A DNA stretch of 7,866 nt from an uncultured Lachnospiraceae bacterium (GTDB lineage Bacteria > Bacillota > Clostridia > Lachnospirales > Lachnospiraceae). The stretch spans positions 1-7,866 of the forward strand of contig CAMWOK010000127.1 in assembly GCA_947175845.1 (NCBI GenBank). The letters are read 5' to 3'. The translations under genes were made by a program, and so were the position numbers. Positions 1-5,851 of this stretch are shown piece after piece (positions within the stretch are counted from its first letter, which is position 1; each line of letters begins with the position of its first letter). A model generated the notes under the pieces. It was not told the DNA's origin. It did no database searches and was given only the letters and a program-made list of their open reading frames with translations.

Positions 1-70
1 AACGTATAGACGAAGAAAGATTAGAGATTTTTGTGTTCGGTTTTGAGGGAACAATCTCAATACAGGAGAT
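1..70 (+). other. Leader before tRNA-Met, possible rRNA-operon spacer
   Basis: No coding region is visible. The segment contains a small hairpin (TTGAG at 43-47 with CTCAA at 56-60), and its wording around 33-60 resembles spacers found in clostridial rRNA operons. That resemblance is from memory and not tested. If it is right, the tRNA would be the last product of an rRNA operon lying to the left of the window. No promoter was recognised here, which fits a tRNA co-transcribed from upstream. Confidence 0.3.
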
Positions 71-144
71 GGCGAAGTAGCTCAGTTGGCTAGAGCACGC
101 GGTTCATACCCGCGGTGTCGAGGGTTCGAATCCCCCCTTCGCTA
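71..144 (+). tRNA. tRNA-Met (CAT anticodon), elongator type
   Basis: The sequence folds as a 74-nt cloverleaf. The acceptor arm is 71-77 with 137-143, starting with a G-U pair. The D stem is GCTC 80-83 with GAGC 93-96. The anticodon stem is CGCGG 98-102 with CCGCG 110-114, and the loop TTCATAC places the anticodon CAT at 105-107. The T loop is TTCGAAT at 125-131, and the discriminator is A144. The initiator hallmarks are missing: there is no run of three G-C pairs next to the anticodon loop and no C-A mismatch at 1-72. The loop matches the usual elongator Met form rather than the CTCATAA loop of tRNA-Ile2, so elongator Met is favoured. CCA is not encoded (A144 is followed by C and a T run), so it would be added by tRNA nucleotidyltransferase. 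The T stem has one A-C mismatch (121 with 135). Confidence 0.95.
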
Positions 145-204
145 CTTTTTATTGCATGGAAATACGCGGAAAAGCAATCTGCTAATGGATTTTATAAAAT
201 TTTG

Positions 205-233
205 TTGACTTTGTTCTGTAAAAGTGATAAAAT
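205..233 (+). promoter_or_regulatory. Sigma-A type promoter upstream of the cold-shock gene
   Basis: The -35 box is TTGACT at 205-210 and the -10 box is TAAAAT at 228-233, exactly 17 bp apart. A TG at 225-226, one base before the -10, makes it an extended -10 promoter. Transcription would begin near 240. That gives either a leader of about 117 nt for csp or a short RNA of about 70 nt ending at the hairpin at 261-311. Confidence 0.75.
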
Positions 234-260
234 TTGAGAGTATTCAATTAGAACTATGAG

Positions 261-311
261 CTGACTTGTTCTGCAAATCATTCCATTTGATGCAGACAAG
301 TCAGTTTTTTT
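261..311 (+). terminator. Intrinsic terminator hairpin in the csp 5' leader
   Basis: The arm CTGACTTGT at 261-269 pairs perfectly with ACAAGTCAG at 296-304. The helix continues inward, past an unpaired T at 270, with CTGCA 271-275 and TGCAG 291-295. Seven T's (305-311) follow directly. This has the form of a strong Rho-independent terminator. It lies after the promoter at 205-233 and only about 45 bp before the csp start codon, so it either ends a short RNA or attenuates csp. It could also act as a backstop terminator for the tRNA transcript. Confidence 0.8.
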
Positions 312-356
312 AGCCACATGTAGAGTACATAAATATATTAAATGGAGGTTCTAAAT

Positions 357-569
357 ATGAACAACGGGACAGTAAAGTGGTTTAACGCTCAAAAAGGTTA
401 TGGATTCATTACAAATGAAGGTACGGGTGAGGATGTGTTTGTACATTTTTCTGCAATCATGTCTGACGGATACAAGACTCTTGAAGAAGGACAGAAGGTT
501 ACTTTTGACATAGAGCAGGATCCGAAGAACAGCTCAAAGCTTAGGGCTGCCAATGTTGTACTTGCATAA
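357..569 (+). CDS. csp: Cold-shock protein, CspA family
   Basis: This encodes a 70-residue single cold-shock domain (OB-fold) protein that binds single-stranded RNA and DNA. In the family it acts as an RNA chaperone in the cytoplasm, melting secondary structure and in some cases preventing transcription termination. Both nucleic-acid-binding motifs are present: KGYGFI (RNP1, residues 13-18) and VFVHF (RNP2, residues 27-31). The opening NGTVKWFN is also typical. An in-frame ATG lies upstream at 342, but the ribosome binding site GGAGG at 344-348 falls inside that longer reading, so the start at 357 is preferred. The TAA stop is followed at once by an in-frame TGA. The gene is monocistronic, between the leader hairpin and a shared terminator. 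Which csp paralogue it is, and whether it is cold-inducible, cannot be told from sequence. Confidence 0.96.
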   Translation: MNNGTVKWFNAQKGYGFITNEGTGEDVFVHFSAIMSDGYKTLEEGQKVTFDIEQDPKNSSKLRAANVVLA

Positions 570-605
570 TGAGCAGGAGTTTCGGAATTAGTAAATACCG
601 AGAGC

Positions 606-647
606 AATAAAACCCCTCTGACATTTCAATGTCAGAGGGGTTTTATT
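606..647. terminator. Bidirectional terminator shared by csp and dapL
   Basis: This is a perfect inverted repeat with 20-nt arms (606-625 and 628-647) around two central bases. Its core is CCCCTCTGACATT paired with AATGTCAGAGGGG, flanked by A's on the left and T's on the right, so each strand has a GC stem followed by a TTTTATT tract. It lies between the convergent csp and dapL genes. The dapL stop codon (647-649) touches its right end, so it probably terminates both transcripts. Confidence 0.92.
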
Positions 648-1843
648 TACAGTAACGTTTCCAGTCGCTCCATTGCCTGGATTGTATTTTCGCGGCTTCC
701 AAAGGAAGTGAGGCGGAAATAGTTCTGTCCATTTCTTCCAAAGCCCGCGCCGGGTGTGCCCACAATCTGTGCGTTGTTGAGCAGATAATCGAAAAAACTC
801 CAGGAGTCCATCTGGTTTGGACATTTAAACCAGATATAAGGGGAATTTACCCCGCCAAAGTAAGTCATGTTTTTTCTGGCGAGCGTGTCAGCGATGATCC
901 CTGCATTGATCTGATAGTATTTTATCGTTTCTCTGCACTGTGCCATGCCCTCCGCGGAGAATACGGCGGCAGCCCCTTTTTGTACGATGTAGGACACCCC
1001 GTTGAACTTTGTGCTCTGGCGGCGGCGCCACATCGCATTTAAGGAGAGCGCAACACCGGTCGAGGATGCGAAGTTTAACTCTTTGGGCACGATAGTGTAC
1101 CCGCACCGCGTCCCGGTGAATCCGGCTGTCTTGGACAGTGAGCAGAACTCGATGGCGCATCTTTTTGCGCCGGATATGGCATAAATACTTCTGGGAAGTG
1201 TCTCGTCTGTGATAAAGCACTCGTAGGCGGAATCGTACAGGATAACGGCGTCGTTTGTAAGGGCATAGTCCACCCATGCCTTTAACTGCTCTTTGTTGTA
1301 GGCGGCGCCGGTCGGATTGTTTGGAGAACACAGATATATGATATCCGCATGGACATTGTGGTCTGGCATTGGCAGGAAATTGTTTTCTTCGTTGGCGTCG
1401 AGATAAGTGATAGTCCGCCCGCTCATGATGTTGGTGTCCACATACACAGGATAGACGGGATCCGGAATCAGAATTGCGTTATCCGCGCCGAACAGATCGG
1501 TGATGTTTCCGGTATCGCTCTTGGCGCCGTCGGACACAAAGACCTCGTCGATGTCAATGGATGCGCCGTTGTGCTGATAGTAGCTGACGATGGCGCTGCG
1601 AAGAAACGCATATCCGAAGTCCGGGCCATAGCCTTTGAACGTTTTTGCGTCTGCCAGCGCGTCGACGCCCTCGTGGAGGCTTGTGATTACAGCAGGCCCG
1701 AGGGGAAGTGTCACATCACCGATTCCGAGGCGAATCACTTTTTTGTCAGGATTTGCTGCCGTGTATGTGTTTACGCGCTGGGCAATTTCTGAAAATAGGT
1801 AATTTTCATTGAGTTTTATAAAATTTTCATTTAACTTTGGCAT
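647..1843 (-). CDS. dapL: LL-diaminopimelate aminotransferase
   Basis: The product is a 398-residue PLP-dependent fold-type I aminotransferase, close to the usual DapL length. DapL converts tetrahydrodipicolinate and glutamate directly to LL-2,6-diaminopimelate and 2-oxoglutarate, bypassing the acylated intermediates of the DapD/DapC/DapE route. It supplies peptidoglycan and lysine synthesis in the cytoplasm. Visible features are GYGPDFG (71-77), SPNNPTG (173-179), YDSAYECF (203-210), the Schiff-base lysine K238 in SLSKTAGFTGTRCGY, the DapL-like stretch RRRQSTKFNGVSYIVQ (273-288), and the carboxylate-binding arginine R377 in FRLTSFG. The start at 1843 is chosen because AAGGAGGT (minus strand, 1851-1858) lies 7 nt upstream. 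A longer in-frame reading to 1918 would run through the promoter. The gene appears to be its own transcription unit, with no other lysine gene nearby. A related aminotransferase specificity is possible but less likely. Confidence 0.93.
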   Translation of the reverse strand: MPKLNENFIKLNENYLFSEIAQRVNTYTAANPDKKVIRLGIGDVTLPLGPAVITSLHEGVDALADAKTFKGYGPDFGYAFLRSAIVSYYQHNGASIDIDEVFVSDGAKSDTGNITDLFGADNAILIPDPVYPVYVDTNIMSGRTITYLDANEENNFLPMPDHNVHADIIYLCSPNNPTGAAYNKEQLKAWVDYALTNDAVILYDSAYECFITDETLPRSIYAISGAKRCAIEFCSLSKTAGFTGTRCGYTIVPKELNFASSTGVALSLNAMWRRRQSTKFNGVSYIVQKGAAAVFSAEGMAQCRETIKYYQINAGIIADTLARKNMTYFGGVNSPYIWFKCPNQMDSWSFFDYLLNNAQIVGTPGAGFGRNGQNYFRLTSFGSRENTIQAMERLETLL

Positions 1844-1889
1844 AAGATTGACCTCCTTTATAGTTGTCCTTAACAGGAACACTATTGTA

Positions 1890-1918
1890 ATCATAACGAT
1901 ATCATGTATATTTGTCAA
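1890..1918 (-). promoter_or_regulatory. dapL promoter
   Basis: On the minus strand, TTGACA (1918-1913) and TATGAT (1895-1890) are separated by 17 bp, close to the ideal sigma-A promoter. Transcription would start near 1883, giving a leader of about 40 nt, too short for a typical lysine riboswitch. ATCAT occurs twice on the plus strand (1890-1894 and 1901-1905), 11 bp apart and overlapping the -10 and spacer. This could be an operator half-site pair, but that is speculation. Confidence 0.85.
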
Positions 1919-1997
1919 TTGTGATAGGAAATATTGAAAAATTTTTTTGAGTATGTTAAGTTAATGTGTGGGAGTATTGATAAAGAGGAAACGAAGA

Positions 1998-3074
1998 ATG
2001 GAAGATCATAAAGAGAGGGAGCTTTTTCCGGATCTGTTAAGAGGATTCGCAGTTATTCTTGTGGTGTTTGGACACTGTATACAGGAGGGAAGCGGAGAGG
2101 CATACCGGGCAGGCCAACAGTATTTCAGTGACAGGCTTTATCAGTTTATATACAGTTTTCATATGCCGCTGTTTATGATGATCAGCGGATATCTGAGCTG
2201 GAACAGCATCATACATGCCGGGGATAAAGACGGGCGGCTCAGTCTGGTGAGAAGGCGGGCAGCGTCGCTGCTGGTTCCGGTTTTTGCGTGGACTGCATTG
2301 GACTATATGCGGATTCTGATTGTCAATGCGCAAAGCGGGAAGCCGCAGCCGGAGGCATTGGTGTTCGTGTATTTTTACAATGCCCTGAACAATCTGTGGT
2401 TTTTGTGGGCTGTGTGGTGGTGTTTTCTGGCTGTTTTTGTGATGCGCCATTTTTTGAAGGAGCGCGCGGTCATCTATGTTCTTGGCTTTCTTGTGATGTT
2501 TGTGATACCGGACGGTCTGGGGCTGGGGGCATACAAATATATGCTGCCATACTATTTATTTGGATACTATATGCATGATTCCATGCAGTTGAGGGGATGG
2601 AATTTCAGCAATAAGCCCAAATTGTGGATGACAGTTGTGGCAGGGCTTGCTTTTATCGGATTATTTCGATATTATAATGAGGATTCCCTCATATATCTGA
2701 CAGGATATAAGCTGATTGGAACACAGGCAGTCAGGCAGCTGTGGATCGATATATACAGATTTCTGATCGGGCTTGTTGGAAGTTTATTTTTTGTATTTCT
2801 GTGGCAGTATATCAGTGTATGGTTCGGCAAGGCAGACCGGAGTGCAGCCGTGCGCATGGTTCTGAGATTTTTTCAGCTGCTTGGAGTTTACAGCATGGGA
2901 ATTTATATTGTGTCCGGTTATCTGCTGATCCTGTTTGTACACCGCCTTGAATTTATTGACCACCCATCTTATGTCTTAAATGTGTTTGAGGCGGCCGCGG
3001 TACTTCTGGTGTCACTCTCCGCCACTGTGCTGTTTGGAAAAGTTCCGGTTTTAAAAAGGCTTGTGGGGAAATAA
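1998..3074 (+). CDS. Membrane acyltransferase, acyltransferase-3 family
   Basis: The product is a 358-residue multi-pass membrane protein with roughly ten hydrophobic segments. It fits the acyltransferase-3 family (fucose 4-O-acetylase/OatA-like transmembrane domain), which moves acyl groups, usually acetyl, across the membrane onto sugars or other surface molecules. The signatures are the N-terminal DLLRGFAVILVVFGHC, with R15 and the probable catalytic H26, and SFHMPLFMMISGYL near residues 53-66. There is no extracytoplasmic SGNH esterase domain, so it is shorter than full OatA and may act alone or with a partner. A GTG-initiated reading at 1968 is possible, but ATG at 1998 has AAGAGG at 1983-1988 and begins at the usual family N-terminus. 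No strong promoter was seen in 1919-1997. The substrate is unknown. The next gene starts 59 bp downstream in the same direction. Confidence 0.85.
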   Translation: MEDHKERELFPDLLRGFAVILVVFGHCIQEGSGEAYRAGQQYFSDRLYQFIYSFHMPLFMMISGYLSWNSIIHAGDKDGRLSLVRRRAASLLVPVFAWTALDYMRILIVNAQSGKPQPEALVFVYFYNALNNLWFLWAVWWCFLAVFVMRHFLKERAVIYVLGFLVMFVIPDGLGLGAYKYMLPYYLFGYYMHDSMQLRGWNFSNKPKLWMTVVAGLAFIGLFRYYNEDSLIYLTGYKLIGTQAVRQLWIDIYRFLIGLVGSLFFVFLWQYISVWFGKADRSAAVRMVLRFFQLLGVYSMGIYIVSGYLLILFVHRLEFIDHPSYVLNVFEAAAVLLVSLSATVLFGKVPVLKRLVGK

Positions 3075-3133
3075 TAAGAGGCAGAGAAACGTAACAATAA
3101 AATGATTTATGTATAGAAAAGAAGGGTAAGACA

Positions 3134-3706
3134 ATGTGCGAATATGAAAAGGAAGACTACGAGAAAGTAAAAGGAGATGCAAGGCGGGTTGTCGCTGAGT
3201 TCCTGGAACAGGCGAAGCTCAAAAAGGGAAATCTGGTGGTAATCGGATGTTCTACAAGTGAGATTGCAGAACATCACATCGGTTCGTATTCCAATGCAGA
3301 GCTTGGCGAGGCTGTATTTGTGGCGATCTGCGGGGAGCTGAGAAGAGCGGGACTGGCGGTGGCGGCGCAGTGCTGTGAGCATCTCAACAGGGCGCTGATC
3401 ATGACGGAGGCGGACGCAGAGCGGTTTGGATATGATGCGGTAAACGTGATACCGCAGCCCAAGGCGGGGGGATCTTTTGCGACTGCGGCATGGAACCATA
3501 TGGAGAATCCGGTGGCGGTGGAGCATGTGCAGGCACATGCAGGCATTGACATCGGGGACACTTTGATCGGAATGCATTTGCGGCCGGTTGCAGTGCCGGT
3601 CAGAATAGAGCATCCAATGATCGGCAGGGCGCATATTGTGTGTGCCAGAACAAGGGCAAAATATATCGGCGGAGCGCGCGCGCACTATAATGAGGAGTTG
3701 GAATAA
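3134..3706 (+). CDS. ywlG: UPF0340/YwlG family protein (TIGR01440)
   Basis: This 190-residue soluble protein is recognised as the YwlG/UPF0340 family, whose biochemical function is not established as far as I know. Family-type conserved stretches are VVIGCSTSEIAEHHIG (35-50), QCCEHLNRAL (79-88), PQPKAGGSFATAAW (107-120) and HAGIDIGDTLIGMHLRPVAVPVR (135-157). The clustered cysteines (C39, C80, C81), histidines and GG turns suggest a ligand or metal site, but this is inference. No signal peptide or membrane segment is seen. AAGGG at 3122-3126 lies 7 nt before the ATG. In Bacillus subtilis, ywlG is a neighbour of glyA and upp, but here it sits between two envelope genes. Whether it is co-transcribed with the acyltransferase is unclear, as the 59-bp gap has neither a clear terminator nor a clear promoter. 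Confidence 0.9.
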   Translation: MCEYEKEDYEKVKGDARRVVAEFLEQAKLKKGNLVVIGCSTSEIAEHHIGSYSNAELGEAVFVAICGELRRAGLAVAAQCCEHLNRALIMTEADAERFGYDAVNVIPQPKAGGSFATAAWNHMENPVAVEHVQAHAGIDIGDTLIGMHLRPVAVPVRIEHPMIGRAHIVCARTRAKYIGGARAHYNEELE

Positions 3707-3722
3707 ACTTTGAATAAACTTT
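3701..3722 (+). repeat. Perfect 11-bp tandem duplication at the ywlG stop
   Basis: GAATAAACTTT occurs twice back to back (3701-3711 and 3712-3722). The first copy contains the ywlG stop codon TAA (3704-3706). In the second copy the same TAA falls at 3715-3717, out of the ywlG frame. It is AT-rich and ends just before the deacetylase promoter. Confidence 0.8.
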
Positions 3723-3732
3723 ATAAAATGTC

Positions 3733-3762
3733 TTTTCTAAAGTAGTGGTTGTGTGTTATAAT
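3733..3762 (+). promoter_or_regulatory. Extended -10 promoter of the deacetylase gene
   Basis: A consensus TATAAT at 3757-3762 is preceded by TG at 3754-3755, giving an extended -10. The -35 is poor (TTTTCT at 3733-3738, 18 bp away), which extended -10 promoters tolerate. Transcription would start near 3769, a short distance before the ATG at 3786, leaving AAAGGA (3776-3781) as the ribosome binding site. Confidence 0.7.
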
Positions 3763-3785
3763 CAGGTAGGATATGAAAGGATAGT

Positions 3786-4784
3786 ATGGAATTAGGACAT
3801 AATGAGGAAACGGACGCCAGGTCCTGGGAGTCACTGAAATCACAGAAAAAGAGTGGTTTATTTGACATGATAGTACCGGTTCTGACACTGATGACAATTG
3901 TCAATTGTGTTGTGATACTTGTGTTGGTGATGAATATTGGCAGAAAGGTAAACGGGCTGGAACAGAGGGTGCAGCTGCTTCAGGACAGAGCCGTCAGCGT
4001 GGCGGCACAGATACAGGAGAGTGAGCCCGCAGATGCGCCTGTGTACGCCGACGTCTCGGACATTGACGGCAATGCCGTGGATGCGGCGGAGGCGGCCGAT
4101 ATTGTCGAGGCGGCGGCTCTTGAGGATACACACAAAGAGGATGTTGAGCGGACGAACAGCTCGGGTATCCGGCGGGTGTATCTGACTTTTGATGATGGGC
4201 CGAGCGCAAACACAGACAGGATTCTGGATATCCTGAATCAGTACGGGGTCAAAGCTACATTTTTCGTGGTGGGCAAAGACGGATATGCAGACCAGTATCG
4301 ACGGATTGTCGAGGATGGACATACACTGGCGATGCATTCATACAGTCACAAGTACAGTGAGATCTACGCGTCGGTGGATGCGTACAGCGAGGATTTGACA
4401 AAACTTCACGATTTTTTGTATGAGCTTACGGGAGTGGACTGCAGCATTGTCAGATTTCCCGGTGGCAGCAGCAACACGATAAGCCGTGTGGACATGCGGG
4501 AGCTGATCGCATACCTCAACAGGGAGCAGATGGCATATTTCGACTGGAATGTGTCGAGCGGAGATGCCACAGGTACCAGGACAAGTGCGAATCAGATTGC
4601 CCGAAATGTGCTGAGCACGCTCGATCAGTTTGACAATGCGGTGATTTTGTTTCATGATGCGGCGGGGAAGGATACGACAGTGGATGCGCTGCCTGCGATT
4701 ATAGAGAAGATACTTGAGTCTGACAATACGGTAATCCTGCCGATATCGGAGGACACGGCGAGAGTACAGCATTTACATGAGTAG
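3786..4784 (+). CDS. Membrane-anchored polysaccharide deacetylase (NodB domain), probable peptidoglycan deacetylase
   Basis: The product has 332 residues: a short cytoplasmic N-terminus (1-24), one membrane segment (about 26-50), a short helical and then acidic, Ala-rich linker (about 51-127), and an external carbohydrate esterase 4 (NodB) domain (about 129-325). The metal-dependent catalytic motifs are all present: TFDDGP (134-139, catalytic base D136 and metal ligand D137), HSYSH (184-188, metal histidines H184 and H188), RFPGGSS (223-229), DWN (253-255) and LFHD (288-291, catalytic H290). The family removes N-acetyl groups from sugars. In Gram-positives the membrane-anchored forms usually act on peptidoglycan GlcNAc or MurNAc and raise lysozyme resistance. 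That substrate is inferred here, and chitooligosaccharide or another wall glycan cannot be excluded. It has its own promoter and precedes the bactofilin gene by 84 bp. Confidence 0.92.
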   Translation: MELGHNEETDARSWESLKSQKKSGLFDMIVPVLTLMTIVNCVVILVLVMNIGRKVNGLEQRVQLLQDRAVSVAAQIQESEPADAPVYADVSDIDGNAVDAAEAADIVEAAALEDTHKEDVERTNSSGIRRVYLTFDDGPSANTDRILDILNQYGVKATFFVVGKDGYADQYRRIVEDGHTLAMHSYSHKYSEIYASVDAYSEDLTKLHDFLYELTGVDCSIVRFPGGSSNTISRVDMRELIAYLNREQMAYFDWNVSSGDATGTRTSANQIARNVLSTLDQFDNAVILFHDAAGKDTTVDALPAIIEKILESDNTVILPISEDTARVQHLHE

Positions 4785-4810
4785 TCAGAAGGCACATAGT
4801 GGGGTGGGCG

Positions 4811-4840
4811 TTCTGATTGTAAATTGTTATTACTTATATA
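4811..4840 (+). promoter_or_regulatory. Possible promoter upstream of the bactofilin gene
   Basis: TTCTGA (4811-4816) and TTATAT (4834-4839, 17 bp) or TATATA (4835-4840, 18 bp) form a weak sigma-A-like pair in an AT-rich stretch. The -35 box also forms the right arm of an inverted repeat (TCAGAA 4785-4790 with TTCTGA 4811-4816). That repeat could instead be a weak terminator stem for the deacetylase gene, although no clean T run follows. Confidence 0.4.
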
Positions 4841-4868
4841 AAAAATAAAAATTGGAGGAAAATTTACT

Positions 4869-5849
4869 ATGGGTTTTTTTCAGGATTTAAAGCAGGATCT
4901 GTCACAGACGGTAAATGATCTGGAAACTGAAGATGTGGTAGCCGGACTGGACGAGGAAGGGACGACTGCTTCGGAAGATTTGTTTGGAGAGTCATCGGAC
5001 ACAGATTTTGCGGATCTCGAGGCGATGCTTGAGAAGGGAGTGGCAGCTCTGGGGGATGCGCCGGTAGAACCCGCTGGTCTGCAGGGCGGCTTTGAACAGA
5101 CAGATGATGATGTGGCGGCTATGATGAACACGATCGATCAGGCTGCTGAGGAAAGTTTTGGTGAGGATGTATCGGCAATGATGGAATCCGCTGATATGAA
5201 TATGGCTTCAGATGGCGTGACAGAGGAGCCTTTTGTACAAGAAAATAATATAAGTGAGGCAGACGCAGAAATGGAACAATTATTAAACGAGGTAGAGCAG
5301 AATTTACAGGAGTCAGCGTACATGGATGCGGCGCCGGTGGTGGAACCGGAGGAGGAGTTTGACGCGCGTGCTGCGTTTTCGACAGACACGGCGGTGATCA
5401 CGGCAGGGATGAATATTGCGGGTGATGTGACGAGCAGCGGCAACATGGATCTGATTGGAAGTATCACAGGCAATATCGAGATTCAGGGCAAACTGAATGT
5501 GACGGGCAGCATCACAGGAAATTCTGCTGCGGCCGAGATTTATGCGGAGTCCGCACAGATCAACGGTGAGGTGAAGAGCAAGGGCAGTGTGAAGATTGGA
5601 CAGAGTTCTGTCGTGATTGGCAATATCTTTGCCGCGAGTGCCGTGATAGCGGGCGCGGTGAAGGGCGATATCGATGTGCATGGCCCGGTGATCCTTGACA
5701 CTTCGGCGATTGTGATGGGCAACATCAAATCAAAATCTGTGCAGATCAACAATGGTGCTGTGATAGAGGGTATGTGTTCTCAGTGCTACGCAGATGTCAG
5801 CCCGTCCGCTTTCTTTAACGATGTGAAGAAAAACAGAAAAGGACAATAA
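4869..5849 (+). CDS. Bactofilin-family polymer-forming protein with long acidic N-terminal extension
   Basis: The product has 326 residues in two parts. Residues 1 to about 170 are acidic, low in hydrophobic residues and probably largely disordered. About 175-302 form a bactofilin (DUF583/PF04519) domain. Glycine-led turns recur through it, such as GDV 185, GSI 197, GNI 201, GSI 213, GEV 233, GNI 251, GDI 266 and GNI 284, as expected of a right-handed beta-helix. Bactofilins polymerise without nucleotides into membrane-associated filaments that position wall enzymes and influence shape. The N-terminus MGFFQDLKQDL could be a membrane-targeting peptide, which is an inference from bactofilins generally. 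The tail after the domain contains CSQC (303-306) and ends basic (KKNRKGQ). The ribosome binding site is GGAGG at 4854-4858. The stop is 2 nt before pyrH, so the two genes are surely co-transcribed. At roughly twice the size of a minimal bactofilin, its extension is the unusual part. Confidence 0.88.
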   Translation: MGFFQDLKQDLSQTVNDLETEDVVAGLDEEGTTASEDLFGESSDTDFADLEAMLEKGVAALGDAPVEPAGLQGGFEQTDDDVAAMMNTIDQAAEESFGEDVSAMMESADMNMASDGVTEEPFVQENNISEADAEMEQLLNEVEQNLQESAYMDAAPVVEPEEEFDARAAFSTDTAVITAGMNIAGDVTSSGNMDLIGSITGNIEIQGKLNVTGSITGNSAAAEIYAESAQINGEVKSKGSVKIGQSSVVIGNIFAASAVIAGAVKGDIDVHGPVILDTSAIVMGNIKSKSVQINNGAVIEGMCSQCYADVSPSAFFNDVKKNRKGQ

Positions 5850-5851
5850 TT

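Noticed and set aside
342..356. Longer N-terminus for the cold-shock protein (start at 342)
   Set aside because: The GGAGG ribosome binding site would lie inside the coding region, and the extra residues MEVLN are not part of the family domain.
888..1792. Long open frames on both strands within dapL (888-1331 minus, 1349-1792 plus)
   Set aside because: They overlap a clearly identified gene, show no family motifs or ribosome binding sites, and are shadow frames of GC-rich codons.
1844..1918. Longer DapL N-terminus starting at 1918
   Set aside because: It would run through the -35 and -10 boxes, and an ideal AAGGAGGT sits just before the ATG at 1843.
1968..1997. GTG start for the acyltransferase
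   Set aside because: No ribosome binding site precedes it, and the ATG at 1998 has AAGAGG and fits the family N-terminus.
3107..3685. 192-codon open frame antisense to ywlG
   Set aside because: It is rich in Arg, His and Cys with no domain resemblance, and lies fully opposite a recognised gene.
4785..4816. TCAGAA/TTCTGA inverted repeat as a terminator of the deacetylase gene
   Set aside because: Only 6 bp pair around a 20-nt loop and no T run follows, so it is mentioned only with the possible promoter.
5397..5775. Repeated DNA pattern in the bactofilin domain as a mobile or CRISPR-like repeat
   Set aside because: The repetition is at protein level (beta-helix turns) with differing codons and no regular spacer structure.
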